Assembly: GCA_963803295.1 (NCBI GenBank)
Contig: CAWDMC010000027.1
Span: forward strand, 1-64,000
Length of the DNA stretch: 64,000 bases
DNA from: CAWDMC01 sp963803295
GTDB taxonomy: Bacteria; Acidobacteriota; Terriglobia; UBA7540
Reading direction: 5' to 3'
Part shown: positions 1 to 8,510 of the stretch, piece by piece
Numbering within the stretch: position 1 is the first letter of the stretch
Layout of the letters: each line of letters begins with the position of its first letter
The notes under the pieces: generated by a model
Seen by the model: only the letters and a program-made list of their open reading frames with translations
Told to the model about the DNA's origin: nothing
The model's database searches: none
Position numbers and translations under genes: made by a program

Positions 1-65
1 CACAAAGAACGCGGCTACTGGCTTCGCTCTCACCAGGCGGTTCCCTTTTTCAGCTTTTGGAGGTT

Positions 66-2897
66 CTATTGCCCTTCGAGCATCTTCTCGACAATCCTCG
101 GCACAGCCGCAAGCGATTCATCCAGCCGTCCGGGATTCTTGCCGCCGGCTTCGGCCATATCCTTGCGGCCGCCGCCCGAACCTTCGACGAATTTCGCGGC
201 TTCTTTCACGATCTTGCCTGCGTCGAGGCGGTTAGTGAGATCCTTGGAAACGGCCACTACGAGCGCGACCTTTCCATCGGCCACGCTGCCCAGGGCGATC
301 ACGCCAGACTCCAGCTTCGCGCGCAGGTTATCGATCATTTGGCGGATGGCGGCGCGGTCGAGTGAATCGAGGCGCCCCGCCACCACGCGTACGCCCTTCA
401 CCTCCCTGGCGCTCTGGAGTAGATCGCCCGCCGAAGCCGCGGCCTGCTTGAACTGCTGCGCTTCGAACTCTTTGCGCAGCTTCTTCTCGGATTCTTCCAG
501 CTTCTCCGCCGCCACGACCAGTTCCTCGGGCTTCGAACGCAGAACGCTGCTTAACTGGGCGAGCGTCTGGGTCTCGCGGCGTATGGCTTCGAGCACGCCG
601 GTACCGGTGAGCGCCTCGATGCGCCGCGTCCCCGCCGCCACGCTGCCCTCACTTACTACCTTGAACAGGCCGATGTCGCCGGTGCGGCGGACGTGAGTTC
701 CCCCACACAGTTCACGCGAAAAGCTGCCATCTTCGATCGCCACCACGCGCACCTGGTCGCCGTATTTCTCGCCGAATAAGGCCATGGCCCCGGTCTCGAT
801 GGCGCGATCGAGATCCATCACCTGAGTCACGACTTCTTCGTTCTTGAGCACGTGCTGATTCACGAGATCTTCGATGTCAAGCAAGTCCTGCTCGCCCAAC
901 GGCGCGTAGTGGGTGAAGTCGAAGCGCAGCCGGTCAGGAGCGACCAGCGATCCGGCCTGTTTGACGTGGGTGCCGAGGGTAGTTCGCAAGGCCGCGTGGA
1001 GGAGGTGCGTCGCTGTATGGTTGCGGCGCGTGGCGTCGCGCCGTTCGGCATCGACAAGCGCGGTGACGAGGTCACCTACCGCAAGTTTGGCTCGCGCAAT
1101 CGCCTTGTGGACGCTCAATCCCGCCACGGGGCGGTACGTCGCCGTGATGGACGCCACGTGTTCTTCCGATCCCGGCGCGGTGAAGAATCCCGTATCGCCG
1201 ACCTGGCCGCCGGATTCGGCGTAGAAGGGCGTGCGGTCGAGCACGATCTCGACTTCCGTACCAGGCGCGGCTTCGTTCAAGCTCTCGCCCTTGACGACGA
1301 GTCCGACAATTCGGGCATCGGGAGAGGTGGTTTGGGTGTAACCCTCGAAAGTCGTGGAATGGTGTTCGGCGAGCACCTGAAAGACGGGCGAGGCAATTTT
1401 TTTTTCAGCACCTTTCCAGCTCGCGCGCGCCCGTTCGCGCTGGCGCTGCATCTCCGCGTTGTAGCCCCAAGAATCGATCTTCAGACCGAAATTTCTGACC
1501 ACATCTTCCACAAAGTCTGGGCGCAAGCCAAATGTATCGTGAAGCTTGAAAAGCTCGTCCCCTGGAATCCACGCACGCACGTTCGCCGCGGGAGCAGGGT
1601 GCTGGCTAGGTCGAGCACTAGGAAGCGTTGTGGGATCGACGGCATCTTTGACCCTGTTAGCGGCTATAACCAAATCCCCCACGAGAGCTTCGTACGGAAT
1701 GTAGTCCTTCCCAAGGAACACGAAGGGCGTCGTGGATTTCAAACGTTCCAATCCTACGCGTGTGGTCTGCTCGTACCGCTCTTCCTCAATCTTGATCGCT
1801 TTCGCGATATGCAACTCGCTCTCGACCAACTCGGGATACGCGCCCTTCATTATCTGCACAACTTCACTCGACAGCTTGTACAGGAACGGCTCGTTCAAAC
1901 CCAGCGTCTGGCCATGATAAAGCGCCCGGCGCATGATCAGGCGCAGCACGTAGCCTCGACCTTCGTTCGACGGCAGCACGCCGTCGGCAATCAGGAACGT
2001 CGATGCCCGTGCATGATCGGCGATGATGCGCAGGGAGACATCAGTATCATGGTTGCCGCCGTATTCCACGTTGGCGAGCTCAGCGGCTTCATGGATCAGC
2101 GGGCGGAAAAGATCCGTGTCGAAGTTCGAAAGCTTGCCTTGCAGCACACAGGCCAGACGTTCGAGCCCGGCGCCGGTATCGACGGAAGGCTTGGGAAGAG
2201 GTTCGAGGTTAAACTCGGAGTAGCCAGGATTCTTCGGATCGTCGCTCACGCGAGTGCGATTGAACTGCATGAAAACCAGGTTCCACAGTTCCACGTAACG
2301 GCCGCAGTCGCACGGGAATTGGCAATCGGCATGACCCTCGTCGCTCGCCGCCGCACCCAGATCGTAGTGGATCTCGGAGCAAGGCCCGCACGGCCCGGTA
2401 TCGCCCATCTGCCAGAAGTTGTCCTTCTCATCCAGGCGGAAGATGCGGTCGCGCGGCACACCCACGTCGCTCGCCCAGATCTCCGCTGCTTCGTCATCCT
2501 CGCGGAACACGGTGACGTAGAGCTTGTCTTTGGGGATGGCAAACTGATCCGCTCCGGTAATGAGTTCCCAGGCCCAGGGGATCGCTTCCTTCTTGAAGTA
2601 ATCGCCGAAGGAAAAGTTCCCCAACATCTCGAAGAAGGTGTGATGGCGGGCGGTGCGGCCCACCTGTTCGAGATCGTTGTGCTTGCCTCCCGCTCGCACG
2701 CACTTCTGCGACGAACAGGCGCGCGAGTAGTCGCGCTTCTCGCGGCCCAGGAACACATCCTTGAATTGGTTCATGCCGGCGTTGGAGAACAGCAGCGTGG
2801 GGTCGTTGTGCGGCACGAGCGATGACGAGCGCACTACGCGATGCTCGCGCGCGGCAAAGAAGGTCAAAAAGCGGGACCTGATGTCGTTGGAATCCAT
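66..2897 (-). CDS. alaS: Alanyl-tRNA synthetase
   Basis: Charges tRNA-Ala with alanine in the cytoplasm and edits mischarged Ser/Gly. The 943-residue product follows the family order: class II aminoacylation core (starts MDSNDIRSRFL; GPCGPCSEIHYD near residue 167), tRNA-recognition region, editing domain with the zinc motif HTATHLLH near 624 and CGGTH near 730, then a C-terminal region ending in a Gly-rich GSGGGRKDMAEAGG segment. It is somewhat longer than the usual 870-900 residues; a Pro/Ala-rich insertion around residues 415-440 accounts for part of this. The ATG at 2897 starts directly on the conserved N-terminus. It is the most promoter-proximal gene seen on this strand here; the next gene upstream on the minus strand is the repeat-flanked four-helix-bundle gene. 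Family assignment is certain. Confidence 0.98.
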   Translation of the reverse strand: MDSNDIRSRFLTFFAAREHRVVRSSSLVPHNDPTLLFSNAGMNQFKDVFLGREKRDYSRACSSQKCVRAGGKHNDLEQVGRTARHHTFFEMLGNFSFGDYFKKEAIPWAWELITGADQFAIPKDKLYVTVFREDDEAAEIWASDVGVPRDRIFRLDEKDNFWQMGDTGPCGPCSEIHYDLGAAASDEGHADCQFPCDCGRYVELWNLVFMQFNRTRVSDDPKNPGYSEFNLEPLPKPSVDTGAGLERLACVLQGKLSNFDTDLFRPLIHEAAELANVEYGGNHDTDVSLRIIADHARASTFLIADGVLPSNEGRGYVLRLIMRRALYHGQTLGLNEPFLYKLSSEVVQIMKGAYPELVESELHIAKAIKIEEERYEQTTRVGLERLKSTTPFVFLGKDYIPYEALVGDLVIAANRVKDAVDPTTLPSARPSQHPAPAANVRAWIPGDELFKLHDTFGLRPDFVEDVVRNFGLKIDSWGYNAEMQRQRERARASWKGAEKKIASPVFQVLAEHHSTTFEGYTQTTSPDARIVGLVVKGESLNEAAPGTEVEIVLDRTPFYAESGGQVGDTGFFTAPGSEEHVASITATYRPVAGLSVHKAIARAKLAVGDLVTALVDAERRDATRRNHTATHLLHAALRTTLGTHVKQAGSLVAPDRLRFDFTHYAPLGEQDLLDIEDLVNQHVLKNEEVVTQVMDLDRAIETGAMALFGEKYGDQVRVVAIEDGSFSRELCGGTHVRRTGDIGLFKVVSEGSVAAGTRRIEALTGTGVLEAIRRETQTLAQLSSVLRSKPEELVVAAEKLEESEKKLRKEFEAQQFKQAAASAGDLLQSAREVKGVRVVAGRLDSLDRAAIRQMIDNLRAKLESGVIALGSVADGKVALVVAVSKDLTNRLDAGKIVKEAAKFVEGSGGGRKDMAEAGGKNPGRLDESLAAVPRIVEKMLEGQ

Positions 2898-2960
2898 AAG
2901 TTCAGTGATAAGTTATGAGTTATGAGTCTTAAGTTATGAGTTTTGAATCACGAGCCGTAA
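2898..2960. repeat. AAGTTATGAG-type low-complexity direct repeats
   Basis: Between alaS and the four-helix-bundle gene, and running into the 3' end of the latter, the motif AAGTTATGAG recurs with variants (gataagttatgag, ttatgagtctt, aagttatgagttttga). A complementary-style block (aactcagaactcaaaactcac) lies on the far side at about 3377-3412. Confidence 0.6.
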
Positions 2961-3366
2961 GTAGTTGCGAGTTGTCAGACCCCGTCCTCTTTTTCGAAGT
3001 GACTACGATCCTGGTAATAATGGCGATGATTTCCTCTGTTTCGGCCGCAAGAGGAGCCAAACGCCGTTTCGGTACAAGCCCTGATTCTGCCATCAGTCGG
3101 AGCCGATAGAGACTCTCTTTGGCTTCCTTCTGCGCCACGCCGAGCTTATGAACGAAATCGGCGCGGCTTTCACCCGCTTGCGCTTCCTCGATGTTCGCGC
3201 CAACGGAGGTAGCCGCGCGCAAGTACTGCTTCCCCAGAATCCATCCAGCCCCGTCCTTCCGCTCCTGCAGATACTGATAGAGCCTAACGGCGCGAAGGGC
3301 ATAGGCAAACGATCGAGACCGAATGGTCGAGGGCCGAGGTCGATCCAAAGCGGTCCTCCCGGACAT
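2929..3366 (-). CDS. Four-helix bundle protein (S23/IVP family)
   Basis: A 145-residue protein of the family first found inside 23S rRNA intervening sequences and related to Avd-type four-helix bundles. Visible family features are an N-terminal helix (FAYALRAVRLYQYL), the ATSVGANIEEAQAGESRADFVHKL-type core around residues 51-75 and the EAKESLYRLRLM helix. Function is unknown; members form pentameric bundles. It sits between alaS and recX. Both flanks carry low-complexity repeats of AAGTTATGAG / AACTCAGAACTC type, and the last dozen or so codons (ending TARDSKLIT) are themselves written in this repeat, as is the C-terminus of neighbouring recX. This suggests insertion of the gene together with its repeats. 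Family confident, role unknown. Confidence 0.85.
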   Translation of the reverse strand: MSGRTALDRPRPSTIRSRSFAYALRAVRLYQYLQERKDGAGWILGKQYLRAATSVGANIEEAQAGESRADFVHKLGVAQKEAKESLYRLRLMAESGLVPKRRLAPLAAETEEIIAIITRIVVTSKKRTGSDNSQLLTARDSKLIT

Positions 3367-3390
3367 ATCGCAGAATTCGCAACTCAGAAC

Positions 3391-4026
3391 TCAAAACTCA
3401 CAATTCAGAATCTCGTCGGCCGCGGGTTCGGTGAGGTCGACGTCGGCGGCAGTGCGTTTGAGTTCGGGCCGGGAGCGCACCGCTTTCATAATATCATCAG
3501 CGCGGAATCCCTGACGCATCAAGCTGGCGCAGAGCGAGGCTGTTTTACGCGGGTTAAGCGGAAGATGAAGCGACTTGATTTTGCGGTCGAGCGCCTTCTC
3601 GAGCAACTGGCGCTCGTCGGTCTCTTCAAAGGCTTGGGCGAGGGCCGGTTCGATATGGGGATAGTCCACCAGGCGCGACTTCAACTCCTGAAGGATGCGG
3701 CGCCGTCCGAAGGCGCGATTGCGAACCAGCGAGGAAGCCTGCTGCTCGGCGAATCGCTGATCGTCAAGATAGCGAAGCTCGCGCAGGCGGGCGATGGCTG
3801 CTTCCACCGCCGCGCCTTCGCCAAATTTGCGCTCGAGACGGCGCCGGATCTCGGCTACAGAATAGGCGCGTCGCGCCAGGGCGCGTAGGGCAAAGGCAAA
3901 CGGGGTGTCGGGAACGGTCCGGCTTAGCGGCCTACCACTTGCATCCTTGGTTGGGCTTTCTGGGCCCTCCGGCGGCCTGTTCCATTTCTTCACGGGTTGA
4001 TTCCGCCATGCTCCGGATGCCGGCAA
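3391..4026 (-). CDS. recX: Regulatory protein RecX
   Basis: RecX binds RecA filaments and dampens recombination. The 211-residue protein has the typical three-helix repeats: FAFALRALARRAYSVAEIRRRL (residues 43-64), RLRELRYLDDQRFAEQ, and GRRRILQELKSRLVD followed by the third repeat FRADDIMKAV near the C-terminus. Its start overlaps the 3' end of the pilT-like gene by 95 bp; no in-frame ATG/GTG/TTG lies in the non-overlapping part, so the ATG at 4026 or the GTG at 3993 must be used, implying translational coupling. The final residues (ILNCEF) lie in the low-complexity repeat that flanks the next gene, so the native C-terminus may have been replaced. No recA is adjacent. Confidence 0.9.
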   Translation of the reverse strand: MPASGAWRNQPVKKWNRPPEGPESPTKDASGRPLSRTVPDTPFAFALRALARRAYSVAEIRRRLERKFGEGAAVEAAIARLRELRYLDDQRFAEQQASSLVRNRAFGRRRILQELKSRLVDYPHIEPALAQAFEETDERQLLEKALDRKIKSLHLPLNPRKTASLCASLMRQGFRADDIMKAVRSRPELKRTAADVDLTEPAADEILNCEF

Positions 4027-5086
4027 CGCGCAACTTCAGGTCGTCGGGCCGGGTAGCGTTTAGCAGGGCTTCATCGAGCGTAACCAGTCCCTGCAAATAC
4101 AGATCATAGAGCGACTGGTCAAACGTTTGCATCCCATATTGCGAGCAACCATCGGCAATGATTTCAGGAATCAGGCGCGTCTTCTCTGGATTGCGCAGGC
4201 ACTCGCGCACATAATCGGTGGCGATGAGGACCTCCACTGCAGGAACGCGGCCTTTGCCGTCCCCCCGGCGAACCAGGCGCTGCGACACGATGGCTCGCAG
4301 GGTCGAGGCAAATTGCAGTCGGATTTGCTCCTGGTTGTGCGAGGGAAATCCGGCAGTGATGCGGTGGATGGTCTCAGCGGAATCGAGCGTGTGCAGGGTG
4401 GAGTAGACCATGTGGCCGGTCTCGGCGGCGAGCAGCGCCGTCTGCATCGTTTCCAGATCGCGCAGTTCCCCCAGGAGGATCACGTCGGGATCCTGGCGCA
4501 GGGCGGCACGCAGGGCGGGTCCGAATCCCTGCGTATCCACCTCCACCTCGCGCTGAACAATAAAAGACTTCTTGTCGGCGTGCAGAAATTCGATGGGATC
4601 TTCAATCGTAATAATGTGGGCGGAGCGGGTCGAGTTGACATGATCGGCGATGGCAGCCAGCGTGGTACTTTTGCCGCTGCCGGCGGTGCCGGTCACCAGC
4701 ACAAGGCCGCGCCGCTCGTCGGCAATGCGGCTGAGCACGGCCGGCAGATGGAGTTGCTCCAGGGTTTGAATAGCGACGTTAGGAATCACCCTCAGCGCCA
4801 GGCCCAGGCTTCCACGCTGGTAATAGATGTTGATACGGAATCGGCCCAGTCCGTTGACGCTGTACGCCAGGTCGACCTCCGAAGACTCATGCAGACGCTG
4901 TTTCTGCGCCGGTGAGGTCAACAACGTCGATACCATATCAAGGGTGTCCTCGCCGGTGACGAGGGGAAGGGAATCGAGGGTCCTAAGATCGCCGCTAACG
5001 CGAATGCAGGGACGGTTGCCGGCCTTCAGGTGCAGATCCGACGCACCGGCCTGGCAGGCCAGGCGCAGCATATGATTAAGATCCAT
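3932..5086 (-). CDS. PilT-type type IV pilus retraction ATPase
   Basis: Secretion ATPase of the PilT/PilU group, which depolymerises type IV pili for twitching motility. In 384 residues it shows the PAS-like N-terminal domain (LKAGNRPCIRVSGDLR), Walker A GTAGSGKSTT near 132, the Asp-box acidic segment, Walker B DPDVILLGELRD near 200 and the His-box TGHMVYSTLHT. It has the short C-terminal tail usual for PilT paralogues; whether it is the main PilT or a PilU-like paralogue cannot be told, since no other pil gene lies in the window. It is followed by overlapping recX. Starts at ATG with the conserved MDLNHMLRLA. Confidence 0.93.
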   Translation of the reverse strand: MDLNHMLRLACQAGASDLHLKAGNRPCIRVSGDLRTLDSLPLVTGEDTLDMVSTLLTSPAQKQRLHESSEVDLAYSVNGLGRFRINIYYQRGSLGLALRVIPNVAIQTLEQLHLPAVLSRIADERRGLVLVTGTAGSGKSTTLAAIADHVNSTRSAHIITIEDPIEFLHADKKSFIVQREVEVDTQGFGPALRAALRQDPDVILLGELRDLETMQTALLAAETGHMVYSTLHTLDSAETIHRITAGFPSHNQEQIRLQFASTLRAIVSQRLVRRGDGKGRVPAVEVLIATDYVRECLRNPEKTRLIPEIIADGCSQYGMQTFDQSLYDLYLQGLVTLDEALLNATRPDDLKLRVAGIRSMAESTREEMEQAAGGPRKPNQGCKW

Positions 5087-5296
5087 TTGCCAGACCTTTC
5101 CTCGATTTTGCCGCCCGAACGCACGCGGGCGGAGGCGTGCCCGCTCCCGGTGAGCGTCTCCATGCTTTCCAAATATATTATCGGCGGAAGGGCAGTTTTC
5201 GTTAGTGGTATGAAAAACGTGCGATCGAACGTGCTGGTAAGCTGTTAACCGAGTAGGTGTTACACACGGTAGAAGGGCAAAGGATCTGCTCCGACG

Positions 5297-6253
5297 TCAC
5301 TCAACCGCCACCGGCTGGTTGCACAGAGTGAGCCAACCGTACTTATCCTCGGCGCGGCCCTCGGCGATGGCCAGGTAGCGCTCCTGCAAGCGGCGCGTGA
5401 TGGGACCGGCGGTGCCCCCGCCTACAACGATGCGATCCACCGATCGGATCGGCGTGACCTCGGCAGCAGTACCGACGAAGAACACTTCATCGGCGATGTA
5501 GAGAGCTTCCCGGGGAATCGTCTGCTCTATAACCGTGTGGCCCAGCTCTTCGGCCAGGGTGATTACCGAATCGCGGGTGATTCCGGGCAGGACGGCGGAA
5601 GCCAGGGGCGGAGTGTAAATACGCCCGTTGCGTACTACGAAGATGTTCTCGCCCGAACCCTCGCTGATGTTCCCGGAGGAGTCGAGCGCGATCCCTTCGG
5701 TGTAGCCGTTCGCCTGCGCCTCCATCTGGATCAACTGTGAGTTCATGTAGTTCGAGGCTGCCTTGGCCATCATGGGCAAGGTGTTCGGGGCCATGCGGTG
5801 CCAGGAGGAGATGCAGACATCCACGCCCTTATTCAAGGCTTCGTCGCCCAGATACTTGCCCCATTTCCAGATCAGCAGATAGGTCTCCACCGGATTGGTC
5901 AGAGGATTGACGCCGGGGTTGCCGTATCCGCGGAAGATCAAGGGCCTGATATATCCGTGCGCCGCCTGGTTCACGCGAACCAACTCGACGATGGCTTGCC
6001 GCAACTGCTCGCGCGTATAACCGCAGTCCATACGGTAGATCTTGGCCGAGTTTACCAAACGGTCCGCGTGTTCCTTCACGCGAAAAGCGGCGGGGCCCTG
6101 CGCCGTCTCATAACAGCGGATACCCTCGAACACGCAGGAGGCATAGCTCACCACGTGTGAGGCGACATGAACTGTGGCGGATTCCCACGGAATGAACTCA
6201 CCGTTGTGCCAAACTTTTTCGTAATAGTTAATCGGCATGGCCATATCCTTCAA
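5297..6253 (-). CDS. ilvE: Branched-chain amino acid aminotransferase
   Basis: PLP-dependent class IV aminotransferase that makes Leu, Ile and Val from their 2-oxo acids with glutamate as donor. The 318-residue protein has the BCAT N-terminal block (VWHNGEFIPWESATVHVAS), FEGIRCYET, the PLP lysine in MMAKAASNYMNSQL near residue 163, the ALDSSGNISEGSGENIFVV phosphate-binding loop and LPGITRDSV. A start a few codons in (MAMPINYYEKVW or MPINYYEKVW) is also possible, since family members begin about there. The gene stands alone, with about 210 bp of non-coding DNA on its downstream side and about 180 bp upstream. Substrate specificity is inferred from family similarity. Confidence 0.93.
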   Translation of the reverse strand: MKDMAMPINYYEKVWHNGEFIPWESATVHVASHVVSYASCVFEGIRCYETAQGPAAFRVKEHADRLVNSAKIYRMDCGYTREQLRQAIVELVRVNQAAHGYIRPLIFRGYGNPGVNPLTNPVETYLLIWKWGKYLGDEALNKGVDVCISSWHRMAPNTLPMMAKAASNYMNSQLIQMEAQANGYTEGIALDSSGNISEGSGENIFVVRNGRIYTPPLASAVLPGITRDSVITLAEELGHTVIEQTIPREALYIADEVFFVGTAAEVTPIRSVDRIVVGGGTAGPITRRLQERYLAIAEGRAEDKYGWLTLCNQPVAVE

Positions 6254-6433
6254 TCCCCCGAGTTCTCTCGCCGCAGCTCGAGAGCGGTCTAAGAATTATA
6301 GCACGCAGGCTGCCGATAGGACGGCACGCCGGACCGGTGGATGTTGACGTTCTTCATTTTCAGAGACAGTGTAGAGGTGCCTTTTCCTCGGCACAAGGTC
6401 CAATGCGCGTGAAGGCGAATGGTCCAACTCCGT

Positions 6434-7630
6434 TCACGAGCCGGGTTTGCTATCCTGCTCGGCACTGATCTTACCCGCGATCTTCCGCGCGAGCTGCGAT
6501 ACTGCCGCCCCTGAGATCTCGTCGAGCCGGAACCAACGCCAAGCGCCGTCGGGATGGCTGTTGGATCCCGCCTGACAGGCATAGAGGTCGACTTTGATTG
6601 AGCGGTAGGTAATGCCGTGACGCAGTTCGGCAAATGGGGCCCGCACGACTTGATGGCCGCTCGACTCCGCCTGCCTTCCGCCAACTTCCTTCAGCCCACC
6701 GCCTTCTGCATTCTGCCTTCTGGATACTGCCTTGTGCGCACCACGCACTGACTGAAGGCCTTCCAGCTTTTCGTCGAGACGTGCAAGCGCCTCGGCGCGA
6801 GTGGATCCGAAGGCAGCGGGAAAATTCCAGAGATCGCCCAACAAACCTTGGTCCAAGCCGCGGACGAGCGCGAAGCGCTCAGTATGTACACGAGAATCGG
6901 GCTTTGCGCGAATCACTGCCGTTGCCAGATGCTGCACTTGGGTGGCGCGGCGCGGGCGCGGCTCCGGGTAAGCTTCAGGCTGGCCCAGGCGTCGAGCCTC
7001 GCAGGATCGCCTCAGAGCGCAGATGGAGCAGCGAGGAGCTTTCGGCAGGCAGACGGTCTGGCCCAGTTCCATCATGGCCTGGTTGAAGTCGCCAGGACGC
7101 CGGCGCGAAAGCAAATCCCCAAGGCGTTGCTCAACCACGCGGCGGAACGCCGGCTGGTTCACGTGCCCCTGCAGCACGAAAAGCCGTGCCACCACCCGAG
7201 CCACATTGCCATCAAGCACCGCGTAAGGCTGATTGAAGGCGATACTCAGGACGGCGCGGGCGGTGTAATCGCCGATGCCGGGCAGGCTGCGCGCATCATC
7301 GTAGCCGTCGGGGAACTCGCCCGCAAATTCAGCCACGATTTTCTGCGCGGCCTGGTGCATGTTTCGGGCTCGCCGGTAGTAGCCGAGCCCTGACCAAAGT
7401 TCGAGCACGCGCTCGAGCGGCGCGGCAGCCAGCACCGCCACACTGGGGAATTCGCCGAGGAAGCGCTCGTAGTAAGGGATCACCGTGGCCACCTGGGTCT
7501 GCTGCAACATGATTTCGGAGATCCAGACGGCATAGGCCGAGGGCTGTCCGCGCCAGGGCAGGCTTCTAGCATGGTATTTGAACCAGCCAAGCAGGTCACG
7601 GCAGATACGCGGAGAAGCGGCAGCCGACAT
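6434..7630 (-). CDS. mutY: A/G-specific adenine glycosylase MutY
   Basis: Removes adenine mispaired with 8-oxoguanine. The 398-residue protein has the catalytic Glu in EIMLQQTQV (residue 39), helix-hairpin-helix LPGIGDYTA (116-124), catalytic Asp140 in VLDGNVARV, and a [4Fe-4S] loop with cysteines 194, 201, 204 and 210 in the canonical C-x6-C-x2-C-x5-C spacing. The C-terminal Nudix-like domain recognises 8-oxoG (LRHGITYRSIKVDLY). Between the two domains is a low-complexity stretch (about residues 298-323) encoded by imperfect CAGAAGGCAGAATGC-type repeats that keep the frame; family members lack this. The ATG at 7630 gives the usual N-terminus. Confidence 0.95.
   Translation of the reverse strand: MSAAASPRICRDLLGWFKYHARSLPWRGQPSAYAVWISEIMLQQTQVATVIPYYERFLGEFPSVAVLAAAPLERVLELWSGLGYYRRARNMHQAAQKIVAEFAGEFPDGYDDARSLPGIGDYTARAVLSIAFNQPYAVLDGNVARVVARLFVLQGHVNQPAFRRVVEQRLGDLLSRRRPGDFNQAMMELGQTVCLPKAPRCSICALRRSCEARRLGQPEAYPEPRPRRATQVQHLATAVIRAKPDSRVHTERFALVRGLDQGLLGDLWNFPAAFGSTRAEALARLDEKLEGLQSVRGAHKAVSRRQNAEGGGLKEVGGRQAESSGHQVVRAPFAELRHGITYRSIKVDLYACQAGSNSHPDGAWRWFRLDEISGAAVSQLARKIAGKISAEQDSKPGS
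6655..6735. repeat. In-frame low-complexity repeat inside mutY
   Basis: The linker of mutY is encoded by imperfect repeats of a CTTCTGC / CCTTCCGCC kind (minus strand: CAGAAGGCAGAATGCAGAAGG). It preserves the reading frame and sits between the catalytic and Nudix-like domains, where an insertion would be tolerated. Confidence 0.5.
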
Positions 7631-7691
7631 GCTCCTAAAGTCTCCTTCGAAAATACCCCCCCACTAGTATGGGGCTAATGTACAAGACATC

Positions 7692-8207
7692 TTGACACGC
7701 AAAACCAAATTGCGCTACCGTCTTTTCGAGGTGGATTCGGGTCTCCAACTCGGCAACTCGACCAGGACAGCTCCGACCGCCTTTCGGCGGTCGTTTTCAG
7801 AGCGCTGGCAGCGCGAAGAACTTTTCGGCGAAGGTTTCCTTGCTGTTCCTCACATCTTCTTGCGGGGCTATGCCAAGTTGCATCCTCCCTTAACCCCAGG
7901 CGAGGCGCTTTTCGTTCTCCAACTGATGACGTTTAAGTGGGAAGCCTCACAACCGTATCCGAGCTATACGACAATAGCTCGGCACATGGGGGTGACGTAC
8001 AAGATGGCGGCGCGCTACGCGCAGTCTCTGCAGATGAAGGGTTATCTTCGGCGCGGCACGCGAAAAGGGCGTACGAATCTTTTCGACCTGACGAGGCTCT
8101 TTGATGAGCTTGCTGACCGAGCGCTGCAACGTGAAAAGACTCGCGCGCAAGGCAAGGCAGAAATCGAGACTCAAGAGCCTCGACGTCAAGACTGGGAACA
8201 TTTGTAG
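7692..8207 (+). CDS. Helix-turn-helix domain protein, unknown role
   Basis: A 171-residue basic protein. The middle carries a winged/helix-turn-helix segment (YPSYTTIARHMGVTYKMAARYAQSLQMKGYLRRG, about residues 97-130), resembling the HTH of replication-initiator or plasmid/phage regulators; the N-terminus contains PPLTPGEALFVLQLMTFKW, also typical of that group. The tail is charged. The only start upstream of the conserved part is TTG at 7692, so the start is uncertain. It is divergent from mutY with about 60 bp between them. It may be a remnant of an integrated element; no phage or plasmid genes accompany it. Confidence 0.6.
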   Translation: MTRKTKLRYRLFEVDSGLQLGNSTRTAPTAFRRSFSERWQREELFGEGFLAVPHIFLRGYAKLHPPLTPGEALFVLQLMTFKWEASQPYPSYTTIARHMGVTYKMAARYAQSLQMKGYLRRGTRKGRTNLFDLTRLFDELADRALQREKTRAQGKAEIETQEPRRQDWEHL

Positions 8208-8510
8208 AAGGCTTCCGCCACTCTACATGCGGCGGACAACCGGGCCCGTTTTCGAGGGGCTTGCTCTAGGAGGTAAGCATGATACGCAAGTCAGACATCT
8301 AGCCTCGGCGATCATGCTCACCGACGCCGGGGCCTAAACAACAGAAGGCCCGCTCCGACTCAAACTCATGGTAGGGCGCGGTCGAAGCGGGCCGGCGTGA
8401 GCGCTACTTTAAAAATATCGCCGGTAACCTCCAAAAGGCTACCGACAAATAGATGTTATCACGAGCTGACGCGGAGCGCATCCTGACTTCACATATTGCG
8501 CGCGGGTTGC
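8208..8510. other. Intergenic region with convergent hairpin
   Basis: No convincing gene. It contains a strong Shine-Dalgarno AGGAGGT (8269-8275) followed by a seven-codon ORF (ATG 8279, MIRKSDI, stop), and a large hairpin at 8347-8393. Confidence 0.5.
8347..8393. terminator. Candidate bidirectional terminator hairpin
   Basis: Arms GGCCCGCTCCGAC (8347-8359) and GTCGAAGCGGGCC (8381-8393) pair over 13 positions with a single G-U/mismatch and a 21-nt loop. It lies between the 3' ends of the convergent HTH and MATE genes. There is no clear U-tract, so it could act in either direction or be only a mRNA-stabilising structure. Confidence 0.45.

Noticed and set aside
1..33. Possible start of a further minus-strand gene (GTG at 31-33)
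   Set aside because: Only 11 codons are inside the window and the ribosome site is weak.
852..2825. 657-codon open frame on the plus strand
   Set aside because: Fully antisense to alaS; long shadow frames are common in high-GC DNA and the translation has no family features.
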